A stretch of DNA of 64,000 bases from positions 3,596,001-3,660,000 of the forward strand of contig NZ_PYAU01000001.1 in the NCBI RefSeq assembly GCF_003014675.1. The letters run 5' to 3'. Shown one piece after another: positions 36,782-46,363 of this stretch; positions within the stretch are counted from its first letter, which is position 1, and every line of letters starts with the position of its first letter. The translations under genes and the position numbers were made by a program. The notes beneath the pieces are model-generated. The model was not told the origin of the DNA and made no database searches. It was given only the letters and a program-made list of their open reading frames with translations. Source of the stretch: Labedella gwakjiensis. GTDB taxonomy: Bacteria; Actinomycetota; Actinomycetes; Actinomycetales; Microbacteriaceae.

Positions 36782-37263
36782 GCGCGCTGGATCCTCTCGG
36801 CGACAGCGTGCGGCACATAGGGTGAGACGTCGCCCCCGAGTGCTGCGACCTGCCGGACGAGTGAACTGGAGACGTGGCCGTGGGCCGGGTCCGGGAGGAG
36901 GAAGACCGTCTCGACTCCGGCGAGCTTGCGGTTGACGATCGCCATGGGCGTCTCGTAGGCGACGTCGACCTGCGAACGGATGCCCTTGACGAGGACATGC
37001 GCTCCGACGTCGGTGCAGTAGTCGACGAGCAGTCCCATGCTCCACGAGGCGACGACGATATGTCCGTCGAATCCCGCGTCGGCGATCGACCGTTCGAGGA
37101 GAGACACCCGCTCGTTGATCGGAAGCATCGCCTCCTTGCCGGGATTGTGCACGACGACGACGTGGACCTCGTCCCAGAGACCCGCCGCACGCTCGATGAC
37201 ATCGAGATGGCCGAGGGTGACGGGGTCGAAGGAGCCGGGAATCACGGCGATCCGGTGAACCAT
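36778..37263 (-). CDS. coaD: phosphopantetheine adenylyltransferase
   Basis: Penultimate step of coenzyme A synthesis. 161 aa. [19 protein letters not shown] holds the TxGH motif and [15 protein letters not shown] the ISSS-type loop. ATG at 37263 is 6 nt after TATGCT, so the coaD-moxR-DUF58-TgpA mRNA probably starts leaderless here. Confidence 0.96.
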   Translation of the reverse strand: MVHRIAVIPGSFDPVTLGHLDVIERAAGLWDEVHVVVVHNPGKEAMLPINERVSLLERSIADAGFDGHIVVASWSMGLLVDYCTDVGAHVLVKGIRSQVDVAYETPMAIVNRKLAGVETVFLLPDPAHGHVSSSLVRQVAALGGDVSPYVPHAVAERIQRA

Positions 37264-37269
37264 TGAGCC

Positions 37270-37275
37270 AGCATA
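37270..37275 (-). promoter_or_regulatory. leaderless -10 (TATGCT) of the coaD operon
   Basis: TATGCT, then GGCTCA, then ATG at 37263. Confidence 0.55.
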
Positions 37276-37314
37276 TCCGGCGCACAGGGAGCCTGGCCGG
37301 TCCCCCACAGATTC

Positions 37315-39486
37315 TCAGTTCTTCGCGAGGGCCGCGCGCGTCTGTTCGTCGAGGCGCCGATCGAGGGCGGCGCGGAGGGCTGGCTGGGCGGACAGATCGG
37401 GATCGGTCCGCAGGACCTCGAGGGCGAACCCCCTGGCCCGTTCGATCACGTCGGAGTCGGAGACGACCCGCAGCAGCTTGAGCTGGGATCGTCCACCCGA
37501 CTGCGCACTGCCCAGAACGTCGCCTTCCCGACGGAGCTCGAGGTCCACCTGAGCGAGCTCGAATCCGTCGAGCGTCGCGGCGACGGCCTCCACACGATCG
37601 CGCGCGATGGTCTCCTCCGGAGCGGACGTGACGAGCAGGCACAGGCCCGGCAGACCTCCACGACCGACGCGGCCTCTCAGCTGGTGCAGCTGCGAGACGC
37701 CGAACCTGTCGGCGTCGAGCACGACCATCATCGACGCCCCGGGAACGTCGACGCCGACCTCGATGACGGTCGTGGCCACGAGCACGTCGATCCGCGCGTC
37801 CGCGAACCCGCGCATGACCCGGTCCTTCTCGTCCGATGCCATCCGCCCGTGGAGCGGCTCGATGACCCGCCCGGCGAGGGCCGGATGGGCGCGGAGTTCG
37901 GCGAGCACGCCGCTCACGGTCGAGAGCGGCGGCCTCGTGTTCTCGTCATCGTCGGGAGGAGCATCCGAACCGTCGTCGGAGGCGATCTGTTCGCCCGGTT
38001 CGATCGCCGGGCACACGACGAAGGCCTGCCGCCCCGCTTCGAGCTCCTCGGACAACCGCTCCCATGCCCGCCGGATCCACAGGGGCTTCTCCGCGAGCGG
38101 AACCACGAAGGACTCGATCGGCTGACGCCCGGAGGGCAGCTGTCGGAGTGCGCTCACGTCGAGGTCTCCGAACACCGTCATGGCGACGGTACGCGGGATG
38201 GGCGTGGCCGTGAGCACGAGGACGTGAGGCGGAACCGCTCCCTTGCGTCGGAGCGCCTCGCGCTGTTCCACACCGAAGCGGTGCTGCTCGTCGACGACGA
38301 CCAGTCCGAGGTCGTAGAACTCGACGCCGCTCGACAGCAGTGCGTGCGTGCCCACGACGATCCGCGCTTGGCCGCTCACGATGCGCAGCAACGCACGGCG
38401 GCGCTCGGCCGTGGACAGCTGACCGGTGAGGAGGACCGGAGCGAGCTCCGCCGCGAGATCGGGGCCGAGGGACGCGACGATCGACCGCAGGTGCTGCGCA
38501 GCGAGCACCTCCGTCGGGGCGAGGAGGGCCGACTGACCGCCCGACTCCGCGACGGCGAGCATCGCACGGAGGGCGACGAGGGTCTTCCCTGAACCGACCT
38601 CGCCCTGCACGAGGCGGTTCATGGGGATGCCGGACGCGAGCTCGTCGGCGATCTCCTGTCCGACGTGCCGCTGGTCGTCGGTGAGCTCGAACGGGAGGGC
38701 GGCGTCGAGCCGTTCGAGCAGCCCGCCGGGCGCGGCGGCACGTTCCGTGGCGTGTTCGGCCCGCTCGGAGAGACGCCGCTGAAGGAGACCGGCCTGGAGG
38801 ACGAAGGCCTCGTGGAAGCGCAGGGTCTCCCTCGCACGCTTCCAATCGGGGTCGTCGGCCGGCCGGTGGATGCGCTCCAGCGCGTCTCGGAAGCCGAGGA
38901 TCCGTTCCTCCACCGCCACGTCGGCCGGGACGGGGTCGTCGATCGCTCCGAGTCCGTCGAGGACGAGCGCGATCGACTTCTGGATCACCCAGCTCGTGAC
39001 CGCAGCCGTCGCGGGGTAGATCGGAAGCGGCGTCTCTGCCCAGACCTTCGGCGAGATCCCGGTCGGGGCGTCGGGCTCGAACAGTTCGTACGTGGGATGA
39101 GCCAGCTGGTTGTGCCCCTTGTACGAGCTGATCTTGCCGGCGAATACACCGGCGCGTCCGGGTTTCAGCTCGTTGGCACGCCATGACTGGTTGAAGAACG
39201 TGAGTGTGAGAGCGCCGTTGCCGTCCGAGATGAGGACCTCGAGAAGGGAGCCGCGTCGGGCGCGCATGGGACGCTCGTTGACCTCCACGACCTGCGCGAC
39301 GATCGTGACGTTCTCGTCCATCGGCAGTTCGGACAGCACGGTGAGATCGCCGCGCCGTGCATACCGACGAGGGTAGTGGGCCAGGAGATCGCCGACGGAG
39401 CGGAACCCGAAGCCACGCTCGAACACGCCGGCGGTCTTGGCCCCGAGAACACGATCGAGTCGATCATCGAGTCCGAGAGCCGTCAT
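37315..39486 (-). CDS. recG: ATP-dependent DNA helicase RecG
   Basis: Branch-migration helicase for stalled forks and recombination intermediates. 723 aa. N-terminal OB/wedge domain, then Walker A GEVGSGKTLVALRAML, VVVDEQHRFGVEQREALR (DEQH box), VLTATPIPRTVAMTVFGDLD and the C-terminal GRVGRGGLPGLCLLV. An acidic insertion (DDGSDAPPDDDENTRPP, residues about 480-500) sits between the helicase lobes. ATG at 39486 lies 6 nt after TAGAAT. Confidence 0.97.
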   Translation of the reverse strand: MTALGLDDRLDRVLGAKTAGVFERGFGFRSVGDLLAHYPRRYARRGDLTVLSELPMDENVTIVAQVVEVNERPMRARRGSLLEVLISDGNGALTLTFFNQSWRANELKPGRAGVFAGKISSYKGHNQLAHPTYELFEPDAPTGISPKVWAETPLPIYPATAAVTSWVIQKSIALVLDGLGAIDDPVPADVAVEERILGFRDALERIHRPADDPDWKRARETLRFHEAFVLQAGLLQRRLSERAEHATERAAAPGGLLERLDAALPFELTDDQRHVGQEIADELASGIPMNRLVQGEVGSGKTLVALRAMLAVAESGGQSALLAPTEVLAAQHLRSIVASLGPDLAAELAPVLLTGQLSTAERRRALLRIVSGQARIVVGTHALLSSGVEFYDLGLVVVDEQHRFGVEQREALRRKGAVPPHVLVLTATPIPRTVAMTVFGDLDVSALRQLPSGRQPIESFVVPLAEKPLWIRRAWERLSEELEAGRQAFVVCPAIEPGEQIASDDGSDAPPDDDENTRPPLSTVSGVLAELRAHPALAGRVIEPLHGRMASDEKDRVMRGFADARIDVLVATTVIEVGVDVPGASMMVVLDADRFGVSQLHQLRGRVGRGGLPGLCLLVTSAPEETIARDRVEAVAATLDGFELAQVDLELRREGDVLGSAQSGGRSQLKLLRVVSDSDVIERARGFALEVLRTDPDLSAQPALRAALDRRLDEQTRAALAKN

Positions 39487-39492
39487 GACCCG

Positions 39493-39498
39493 ATTCTA
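39493..39498 (-). promoter_or_regulatory. leaderless -10 (TAGAAT) of recG
   Basis: TAGAAT, then CGGGTC, then ATG at 39486. Confidence 0.6.
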
Positions 39499-39543
39499 CG
39501 GCGCACCCCCGACACTGCGGCCGGCTCACGGTGCGTCGCCCGG

Positions 39544-39549
39544 TACGCT
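39544..39549 (+). promoter_or_regulatory. leaderless -10 (TACGCT) of rsmD
   Basis: TACGCT, then CGAGGA, then GTG at 39556. The CGAGGA could also act as a weak ribosome site. Divergent to the recG -10, 45 bp apart. Confidence 0.5.
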
Positions 39550-39555
39550 CGAGGA

Positions 39556-40170
39556 GTGACGAGGATCATCGCCGGACGCGCCCGATCGGTCCGTCTCTCC
39601 GTCCCGTCCGTCGGGACACGGCCGACCAGCGAGCGCGTGCGAGAGGCGTTGTTCTCCACGCTCGACGCATGGGACGCGATCTCCGGCGCCCACGTCCTCG
39701 ATCTGTACGCCGGGTCGGGGGCCCTGGGCCTCGAAGCCGCCTCGCGCGGCGCCTCGTCCGTCGTGCTCGTGGAACGCAACGCGAAAGCGGCAGGCCTGTG
39801 CCGGACAAACGCCGCAGCTGTGCAGCGCGCGCTGGGTCCGCGTCCGACGCCGATCGACGTGTCCACGCGCTCGGTTCGCGCTCACCTCACGACGGCCACT
39901 CCACCCGTCGACCTGGTGCTCGTGGATCCGCCGTACGACGTCTCCGAGCAGGACATCGCCGACGATCTCGCGGCGATCGCGCGGCTGCTCTCCGCCGGCG
40001 GCGTGATCGTCGTCGAACGCAGCTCCCGCTCCCCCGAGCCCACATGGCCCACCGGCATCGAGGCGATCAGGAAACGCGCGTACGGCGAGACGACGCTGTG
40101 GTTCGCCGAGTCTCCGGCTCCGGAATCCGACGAAGCCGAAAGATCCGAGACGAGCCGCGCCAGCGACTAG
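39556..40170 (+). CDS. rsmD: 16S rRNA (guanine(966)-N(2))-methyltransferase
   Basis: 204 aa. Begins with the family start TRIIAGRARS; SAM-binding HVLDLYAGSGALGLEAASRG and catalytic VDLVLVDPPYDV are intact. GTG at 39556. Its stop TAG and the thiL stop TAG on the other strand share CTAG (40167-40170). Next to recG and coaD as in many actinobacteria. Confidence 0.95.
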   Translation: MTRIIAGRARSVRLSVPSVGTRPTSERVREALFSTLDAWDAISGAHVLDLYAGSGALGLEAASRGASSVVLVERNAKAAGLCRTNAAAVQRALGPRPTPIDVSTRSVRAHLTTATPPVDLVLVDPPYDVSEQDIADDLAAIARLLSAGGVIVVERSSRSPEPTWPTGIEAIRKRAYGETTLWFAESPAPESDEAERSETSRASD

Positions 40171-41153
40171 CCGCGGCCGCCGTCCCAACCGGCGTACGGG
40201 TCCCAGCCGGCGACGTCGACCGGTTGAGCGTCGCACGTGACCGCCGCGACCGGCGACGCGACGACCGTGCCGACACGCCGGAACCCTCCGGGGAGCGCAG
40301 TCCCGGGAGGGAACGTCGCGAACAGCGAGTGGTCCTCTCCCCCGCCCAGCGCCCGAGCCACGTCCGGGCCGAGCGTGGCTGAGTCGAAGTCGATACCCAC
40401 TCCGCTCGCGGCCGCGACGCGCGCAGCGTCCTTCGCGAGACCGTCGGACAGGTCGAGCATCGCGGTCGCGCCGGCGACGGCCGCGAGCACGCCGTCCGCG
40501 ATCGGTGGTGACGGGGTCAATTGGGCGGCCAGGCGCTCAGCCTCCGTCTCCCGCAGACGCGCAGCACGCGCTGCATCCGGTCGACCGTCCTCGTCGACCG
40601 CATCACGGAAAAGGAGGCTGAGGCCATCCGCGGCGTTCCCGAGCGCACCCGAGACGGCGACGACGTCGCCGACCTTCGCGCCGGAACGGACCACGGGCGC
40701 ACGCCCCTCGAGGTCGCCGAAGGCCGTGACGGCGATCGTGAAGGTGTCCGAGACGGAGAGGTCGCCCCCGACGACCCCGCAATCGGGGCTGAGCTGCTCG
40801 ATCGCGGCCGAAACCCCTCGCGCGAACTCTTCGAGTGAGACGACAGGCATGTCGGACGTCACGGCGAGAGCGATCACGAGGGCCGTCGGCCGTGCGCCCA
40901 TCGCCGCGACGTCCGAGAGGTTCGTCGCCGCTGCCTTCCAACCGAGCTCCCACGGCGACGACCATGCGAGCCGGAAGTCGGGACCATGGACCATGAGGTC
41001 CGTCGTCACGACGAAACGACCATCAGGCGCCGAGACGACCGCCGCGTCGTCTCCCGGGCCGAGCGTCGCAGACGACGACGGGGACAGCAGAGGCAGAATG
41101 CGCGCAAGGATCGCGCCCTCTGTCTCATCGGAGACGGTGGGGCGGGAGGGCAT
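40167..41153 (-). CDS. thiL: thiamine-monophosphate kinase
   Basis: Last step of thiamine diphosphate synthesis. 328 aa. LGPGDDAAVVSAPDGR, the TDLMVHGPDFRL metal site, WKAAATNLSDVAAMG and CGVVGGDLSVSD match the ThiL/PurM-like fold. ATG overlaps the ddl stop by one base (TGATG). Confidence 0.93.
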   Translation of the reverse strand: MPSRPTVSDETEGAILARILPLLSPSSSATLGPGDDAAVVSAPDGRFVVTTDLMVHGPDFRLAWSSPWELGWKAAATNLSDVAAMGARPTALVIALAVTSDMPVVSLEEFARGVSAAIEQLSPDCGVVGGDLSVSDTFTIAVTAFGDLEGRAPVVRSGAKVGDVVAVSGALGNAADGLSLLFRDAVDEDGRPDAARAARLRETEAERLAAQLTPSPPIADGVLAAVAGATAMLDLSDGLAKDAARVAAASGVGIDFDSATLGPDVARALGGGEDHSLFATFPPGTALPGGFRRVGTVVASPVAAVTCDAQPVDVAGWDPYAGWDGGRG

Positions 41154-42250
41154 CAGCGCGGACCGCGGGCCACCGCGAGCTCGAGCAGTTCCGTGATGAG
41201 GTCTGGATAGGCCAGCCCGCTCGCCAACCAGCACTTCGGGAACATCGAGATCGGCGTGAAACCCGGAAGGGTGTTGAGTTCGTTCACGACGAAACCGTCC
41301 TCCGTGAGGAAGAAGTCCACACGAGCGAGCCCCTCGGCGCCGACGGCGTCGAAGACCGCGGACGCGATCCTGCTCATCTCCGTCAGCTCGGACTCCGTCA
41401 TGTCCGCAGGACACACGAGGTCGATACCGGGGGCGTCGAGGTACTTCGCCTCGAAGTCGTAGAAGCCGCGGCCCGAGACGACGATCTCCCCCGCGACGGA
41501 GGTACGGGGCGGCGCACCGTCTCGCCCCTCGAGCACGGCGATCTCGACCTCCCGTCCGACGACGGTCGACTCGATGAGGACGCGATCATCGTGGGTCAGG
41601 GCCTCGGCGATCGCCGTGTCGAGCGAGCCCGGTTCCTCCACCTTGGCCACGCCGACGCTCGAGCCCGCACGGGCCGGCTTGACGAAGACCGGGTAGCCGA
41701 GCGCGTCCGCGCCTCGGTGCGCCGCACCCGGGTCGGCCCGGAATCCGACGGCCGAGACGGTCACCCAGGGGGCCACCGCGATCCCGGCGTGCTGGAGGAC
41801 GGTCTTCGTGAAGTGCTTGTCCATCGAGACCGATGACGCGAGCACTCCCGAACCGACGTAGGGCAGACCGACGAGTTCGAACAGCCCCTGCACCGTGCCG
41901 TCCTCGCCGTATCGCCCGTGCAGGATCGGGAAGACGACGTCGATCACGCCGAGAGACGACACCGCGCCGTCGACCGACGTCACCGAGAGTTCGCGTGACG
42001 TCGCGTTCTCTGGCCACATCACGCGCGAGCCGTTGTCCACGACCTCCGGCAGCCGCTCGGGATCGAGGGCGAACTTCGCGGGGTCGTCCTCCTCGAGGAC
42101 GAAGGCGCCTCCCCTGGTGATCCCGATCGGCACGACCTCGAAGAGGTCGCGGTCAATCGCCGAGAGCACTCCGCCCGCCGTTGCGCAGCTGATCGAATGC
42201 TCGCTTGAACGCCCGCCGAAGAGAACCGCCACTCGTCGCTTCACTGTCAT
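41153..42250 (-). CDS. ddl: D-alanine--D-alanine ligase
   Basis: Joins two D-Ala for peptidoglycan. 365 aa. N-terminal VAVLFGGRSSEHSISC, ATP-grasp loop KPARAGSSVGVAKVEEPG and C-terminal RVDFFLTEDGFVVNELNTLP with metal-binding Glu/Asn. The ATG at 42250 lies inside gpsA; no later start could preserve the GGRSSEHSIS motif, so the 98-bp overlap is forced. Confidence 0.96.
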   Translation of the reverse strand: MTVKRRVAVLFGGRSSEHSISCATAGGVLSAIDRDLFEVVPIGITRGGAFVLEEDDPAKFALDPERLPEVVDNGSRVMWPENATSRELSVTSVDGAVSSLGVIDVVFPILHGRYGEDGTVQGLFELVGLPYVGSGVLASSVSMDKHFTKTVLQHAGIAVAPWVTVSAVGFRADPGAAHRGADALGYPVFVKPARAGSSVGVAKVEEPGSLDTAIAEALTHDDRVLIESTVVGREVEIAVLEGRDGAPPRTSVAGEIVVSGRGFYDFEAKYLDAPGIDLVCPADMTESELTEMSRIASAVFDAVGAEGLARVDFFLTEDGFVVNELNTLPGFTPISMFPKCWLASGLAYPDLITELLELAVARGPR

Positions 42251-43274
42251 CGCCTGTCCTCTCGCCCTGGGGCTCGTCACTGTCTGTCGTCAAATGGGGC
42301 GCGATGTCGCGCGGATCGAGAGTTCCATCGAGCACCTGCTTGACCTGCTGCACGATCGGCATCTCCACGCCGATCTCGCGAGCGAGCTCGAGCACCGGGG
42401 CGACCGAAGCGAGGCCCTCCGCCGTCTGCTGCATCTGCTTCACGACGGCCTGGAAGCTGTACCCCTGGCCGAGGAGTCGACCAGCGGTGTTGTTGCGGGA
42501 GAGCGGCGACTGACACGTCGCGATCAGGTCGCCGAGACCGGCGAGGCCGGAGAGCGTCTCTGCCTTCGCCCCCCGAGCCACGGCGAAATCGGTCATCTCG
42601 ACCAGGCCTCTCGTGATGATCGAGGCCTTCGTGTTCTCTCCGTAGCCCACACCGTCGACGATGCCGATAGCGACAGCGATGAGGTTCTTCAGCACGCCGC
42701 CGAACTCGGTGCCGATCACATCCGTGTTCACGAACGAGCGGAAGTACCGATTACGGGCGAGCATGGCGACGCTCTGGGCCGTCTCGAGGCGGCTCGACGA
42801 GATCACGGCGGCGGTCGGTTGCTCACGAGCGATCTCGAGGGCGAGGTTCGGTCCGGAGGCCACGGCGACACGGTCGGGATCGATGCCGAGGCTCTCGACG
42901 ATGACCTCGCTCATCCGAAGGCCCGAGCCCTTCTCCACGCCCTTCATGAGGGAGACGACGACGGCGCCGGGGGCGAGCAGGGGCCGCACCGCTTCGAGAT
43001 TGTCGCGCAGCGTCTGGCTGGGAACCGCGACGAACACATGGCTCGCCCCGGCCAACGCCGCCTTCAGATCCGACGTGGCCGAAAGGCCGACCGGGAGGGT
43101 GATCCCCGGGAGGTAGTCGCTGTTGCGGTGGGTCCGCGATATCTCAGCGGCGATCTCGGGCCGGCGGGCCCACATGGTCACCGACGCACCGCCGTCCGCG
43201 AGGATCTTGCCGAACGTGGTGCCCCAACTGCCGGTGCCGAGCACCGCGACCTTCGCCTGTTGTCGTCGACTCAA
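42153..43274 (-). CDS. gpsA: glycerol-3-phosphate dehydrogenase [NAD(P)+]
   Basis: Makes sn-glycerol-3-phosphate for phospholipids. 373 aa, about 40 more than the family norm. VAVLGTGSWGTTFGKILAD (dinucleotide fold), FVAVPSQTLRDNL, SLMKGVEKGSGLRMSEV and GLAGLGDLIATCQSPLSRN are intact. The C-terminal 40 residues (after about IVQQVKQVLDG) are a charged tail that partly overlaps ddl in another frame. TTG start overlaps the plsC stop (TTGA) and has AGGA upstream. Confidence 0.95.
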   Translation of the reverse strand: MSRRQQAKVAVLGTGSWGTTFGKILADGGASVTMWARRPEIAAEISRTHRNSDYLPGITLPVGLSATSDLKAALAGASHVFVAVPSQTLRDNLEAVRPLLAPGAVVVSLMKGVEKGSGLRMSEVIVESLGIDPDRVAVASGPNLALEIAREQPTAAVISSSRLETAQSVAMLARNRYFRSFVNTDVIGTEFGGVLKNLIAVAIGIVDGVGYGENTKASIITRGLVEMTDFAVARGAKAETLSGLAGLGDLIATCQSPLSRNNTAGRLLGQGYSFQAVVKQMQQTAEGLASVAPVLELAREIGVEMPIVQQVKQVLDGTLDPRDIAPHLTTDSDEPQGERTGDDSEATSGGSLRRAFKRAFDQLRNGGRSALGD

Positions 43275-44059
43275 AATCGTCCTGTCTCGGTCTGTCCGCG
43301 CTCGGTCGGGTCCCAACGGGAGTCCGGGGCCGTCTCGCCGCGCAGCTCCTCGAGCTCGTGCGTCACCGCCGCCATGACCACCTCGGTCGCCGCCGCGAGC
43401 GTCTGCCCGTCGAGCGGCTTGCCCTGGAAAGCAGACAGGTCGACGGCGTCCCCGAAGCGGACACGGATGGTCTTCGGAGGGAAGAAGTCGATCTTCTTCG
43501 AATACCGCGCCATGAGGTTCTGGGTTCCCCAATGCGCCACCGGGTAGATCGGGATTCCGTGCTGCAACGCGAGTCGTACCGCCCCCGTCTTGCCGCGCAT
43601 CGGCCACATCGCGGGGTCGCGGGTGAGCGTGCCCTCCGGATAGACGACGAGGACCTGTTCCTTCTCCGCCACCTGGACAGCGGCGGCCATGGGATCGCTG
43701 CCGCGGGTCGCGCCCGCTCGCTCGACCGGGATCTGACCGGAGGACCGAAGCATCCAACCGAGTACCTTCACGCGGAAGAGTGACGACTTCGCGAGGAAGC
43801 GCGGCGCACGACCGAGCTTCCAGATCGCGAGCCCGACGACGACGGGATCGATCTCCGAGTAGTGGTTCGGTGCCACGATGGCCGGGCCGAAGCGCGGCAG
43901 CTTGTGGCCGTTCTCGATGCGGATGACCATCATCGCCCTGCTGAGCGGCAGCGCGACGCCGGCGAGGAACCAGAAGAAGGAGGGCCGGGACTTCTCCGGA
44001 TTCGATCGCCTCTCGGCTTTCGTCCGGCGGCCACGCCGACCCGATGAACTCACAGACAC
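43271..44059 (-). CDS. plsC: 1-acylglycerol-3-phosphate O-acyltransferase
   Basis: Second acylation step towards phosphatidate, working with gpsA next door and cdsA. 262 aa. NHYSEIDP (H-x4-D), SSGQIPVERAG and YPEGTLTRD are the acyltransferase motifs; a basic N-terminus precedes a short hydrophobic segment. The GTG at 44059 (VSVSSSGRRGRR) is preferred because earlier codons run into leuD; GGGAG is 10 nt upstream. Confidence 0.93.
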   Translation of the reverse strand: MSVSSSGRRGRRTKAERRSNPEKSRPSFFWFLAGVALPLSRAMMVIRIENGHKLPRFGPAIVAPNHYSEIDPVVVGLAIWKLGRAPRFLAKSSLFRVKVLGWMLRSSGQIPVERAGATRGSDPMAAAVQVAEKEQVLVVYPEGTLTRDPAMWPMRGKTGAVRLALQHGIPIYPVAHWGTQNLMARYSKKIDFFPPKTIRVRFGDAVDLSAFQGKPLDGQTLAAATEVVMAAVTHELEELRGETAPDSRWDPTERGQTETGRF

Positions 44060-44148
44060 CGGACCATTATCTCCCGCTGTCGTTCCCACGACCGTGCGAC
44101 CGGCCCGGCGGCGCCGGAACCGGTCGCGCACGGTCGTACGCTCGCGGC

Positions 44149-44751
44149 TCAGAGGCTCCGCGCCGGGATCGTCGTCGGACGCCATCCGGCCCGCGTCTGC
44201 TCGAAGCGCGTGATGGCCTCTTCGTTGCGCAGCGTGAGGCCGATGTCGTCGAGCCCCTCGATGAGTCGCCACCGCGTGTAGTCGTCCACCTGGAACGAGA
44301 ACGTCTCGTCGCCGGCGACGATCGTGCGCTCGACGAGATCGACCGTGAGGCGCAGACCCGGTTGCGCGTCCATGATCGCCCAGATCCGTTCGACGTCGGC
44401 TTCCGCCACCTCAGCGGCGAGCAGTCCCTGCTTGCCGCTGTTGCCGCGGAAGATGTCGGCGAAGCGGGCGCTCACCACGACACGGAAGCCGTAGTCGCGG
44501 AGCGCCCAGACGGCGTGCTCGCGGCTCGACCCCGTGCCGAAGTCGGGGCCGGCGACGAGGACCTCGGCACCGGCGTACTGCGGCTGGTTGAGGACGAACT
44601 CCGGGTCCTGCCGCCAGCCGGCGAAGAGGGCGTCCTCGAAGCCGGTCTTCGTGACGCGCTTGAGGTAGACGGCGGGGATGATCTGGTCGGTGTCGACGTT
44701 CGACCGCTTGAGCGGCATCGCGACGGCCGTGACGGTCTCGAACTTCTGCAT
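44149..44751 (-). CDS. leuD: 3-isopropylmalate dehydratase small subunit
   Basis: 200 aa. Swivel domain with [19 protein letters not shown] and [18 protein letters not shown]. Forms the isopropylmalate isomerase with LeuC, the second step of leucine synthesis. 3 bp after leuC. Confidence 0.97.
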   Translation of the reverse strand: MQKFETVTAVAMPLKRSNVDTDQIIPAVYLKRVTKTGFEDALFAGWRQDPEFVLNQPQYAGAEVLVAGPDFGTGSSREHAVWALRDYGFRVVVSARFADIFRGNSGKQGLLAAEVAEADVERIWAIMDAQPGLRLTVDLVERTIVAGDETFSFQVDDYTRWRLIEGLDDIGLTLRNEEAITRFEQTRAGWRPTTIPARSL

Positions 44752-44754
44752 GGT

Positions 44755-46245
44755 CTACGCCTCCAGATCGGACGGGCTGGACAGGGTTCCGCGAACCGCC
44801 GTAGCGGCCGCGACGAGCGGAGAGACGAGGTGGGTACGGCCTCCCTTGCCCTGTCGCCCCTCGAAGTTCCTGTTGCTCGTCGATGCGCAGCGCTCCCCGG
44901 GGGCGAGCTGGTCCGGGTTCATCCCGAGACACATGGAGCACCCCGCGAACCGCCATTCCGCGCCGAAGTCGATGAACACCTTGTCGAGCCCCTCCGCCTC
45001 GGCCTCGAGGCGCACGCGGGCAGATCCGGGGACGACCATGACGCGGACGTGCTCGGCCTTCTTGCGGCCCTGGATGACCGATGCGAAGGCCCGGAGGTCC
45101 TCGATCCGGCTGTTCGTGCACGATCCCATGAACACCGCGTCGACGGGGATCTGCTTCATCGGCGTGCCGGCCTCGAGCGCCATGTACTCGAGCGCCCGCT
45201 CAGCGGCGGCGCGCTCGTTCGCGTCGGCGATGGCCTCGGGGTCCGGCACGGATTCGCTGAGCGACACACCCTGACCGGGGTTCGTCCCCCACGTCACGAA
45301 CGGCTCGAGCTCGTCTGCATCGAGGAAGACCTCGGCGTCGAAGGTCGCGCCGTCGTCCGTCGGGAGCGTGCGCCAGTAGGCGACGGCCTCGTCCCAGTCG
45401 GCACCGGCCGGCGCGTGCGGTCGTCCCTTGAGGTACTCGAAGGTCGTGTCGTCCGGAGCGACCATGCCGGCGCGCGCGCCGGCCTCGATCGACATGTTGC
45501 AGATGGTCATGCGGCCCTCCATGGAGAGCTGCCGGATCGCGGATCCACGGTACTCGAGCACGTAGCCCTGTCCACCGCCCGTGCCGATCTTGGCGATGAC
45601 CGCGAGGATGATGTCCTTCGCCGTGACGCCCGGCTTGAGCGTTCCGTCGACGTTGATCGCCATGGTCTTGAAGGGCTTGAGCGGGAGCGTCTGCGTGGCG
45701 AGCACGTGCTCCACCTCGCTCGTGCCGATGCCGAACGCCATCGCTCCGAAGGCGCCGTGGGTCGAGGTGTGCGAGTCGCCGCAGACGACGGTGATGCCGG
45801 GCATCGTGAGGCCGAGCTGCGGACCCACCACGTGCACGATTCCCTGCTCGACGTCGCCGAGCGAGTGCAGTCGCACGCCGAACTCCTCGGCATTGCGACG
45901 CAGGGTCTCGATCTGGGTACGGCTCGTCAGGTCGGCGATCGGCTTGTCGATAGCGAGCGTCGGCGTGTTGTGGTCCTCGGTCGCGATCGTCAGGTCGAGG
46001 CGTCGCACGGGCCGGTCGGCGAGGCGCAAGCCGTCGAACGCCTGGGGGCTCGTCACCTCGTGCACGAGGTGCAGGTCGATGTAGAGGAGGTCCGGCGTAC
46101 CGTCCTCGCCCTTGACGACGAGGTGATCGCGCCAGATCTTCTCGGCGAGCGTCAGGGGCGAGCCGGACTGCCCGGACGCCTCCGTCGACCCGTCGGGATC
46201 CACGACGGAGGAGTTCACAGGTGTGCTCACGGGAACTGTTTTCAT
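44755..46245 (-). CDS. leuC: 3-isopropylmalate dehydratase large subunit
   Basis: 496 aa. [4Fe-4S] ligands are in [14 protein letters not shown] (Cys) and [15 protein letters not shown] (CxxC). The N-terminal 40 residues are a Ser/Thr/Pro-rich extension before [14 protein letters not shown] at 46245 has GAAGGA 8 nt upstream. Preceded by the leucine-rich leader ORF described separately, so leucine-dependent control is likely. Confidence 0.97.
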   Translation of the reverse strand: MKTVPVSTPVNSSVVDPDGSTEASGQSGSPLTLAEKIWRDHLVVKGEDGTPDLLYIDLHLVHEVTSPQAFDGLRLADRPVRRLDLTIATEDHNTPTLAIDKPIADLTSRTQIETLRRNAEEFGVRLHSLGDVEQGIVHVVGPQLGLTMPGITVVCGDSHTSTHGAFGAMAFGIGTSEVEHVLATQTLPLKPFKTMAINVDGTLKPGVTAKDIILAVIAKIGTGGGQGYVLEYRGSAIRQLSMEGRMTICNMSIEAGARAGMVAPDDTTFEYLKGRPHAPAGADWDEAVAYWRTLPTDDGATFDAEVFLDADELEPFVTWGTNPGQGVSLSESVPDPEAIADANERAAAERALEYMALEAGTPMKQIPVDAVFMGSCTNSRIEDLRAFASVIQGRKKAEHVRVMVVPGSARVRLEAEAEGLDKVFIDFGAEWRFAGCSMCLGMNPDQLAPGERCASTSNRNFEGRQGKGGRTHLVSPLVAAATAVRGTLSSPSDLEA

Positions 46246-46253
46246 GGTTTCGG

Positions 46254-46333
46254 TCCTTCTTCGATCGGGTCCGGCCACAGCAACCTCCGCGACGAGGGAG
46301 GCCAGCTGATCAGGCCTCGTCGCGGCGACGAAG
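46254..46333 (-). promoter_or_regulatory. putative leucine attenuator (competing hairpins) upstream of leuC
   Basis: Three segments can pair in two exclusive ways. Segment 1 (46326-46333, CTTCGTCG) pairs with 46315-46322 to make an 8-bp hairpin; segment 2 (46313-46325, CCGCGACGAGGCC) pairs with segment 3 (46287-46303) to make a 13-bp stem with a 4-nt bulge and a 9-nt loop. A small CCTCC/GGAGG hairpin (46297-46301 with 46284-46288) is a third option. There is no T-run, so the switch may act on Rho or translation. TCCTTC in the leader (46330-46335) is complementary to the leuC Shine-Dalgarno GAAGGA (46254-46259). Confidence 0.6.
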
Positions 46334-46357
46334 GAGGAGGGACCGATCGAGCAGCAT
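46310..46357 (-). CDS. leuL: leucine-rich leader peptide of leuCD (15 aa)
   Basis: Reads [15 protein letters not shown] then TGA. Five of fifteen codons are leucine, in a pair and a triplet (CTC CTC CTT), as in classic leu leader peptides. It ends 64 bp before leuC. The ATG is 6 nt after TATTCT, so it is at the very 5' end of the mRNA. Its later Arg/Asp/Glu/Ala codons form the first arm of the hairpins listed above. Identification rests on codon content and position; there is no experimental evidence here. Confidence 0.65.
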   Translation of the reverse strand: MLLDRSLLLRRRDEA

Positions 46358-46363
46358 CGTCAC

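Noticed and set aside
46254-46333. T-box or standard riboswitch before leuC
   Set aside because: No T-box sequence or specifier loop; the Leu-rich ORF gives a better explanation.
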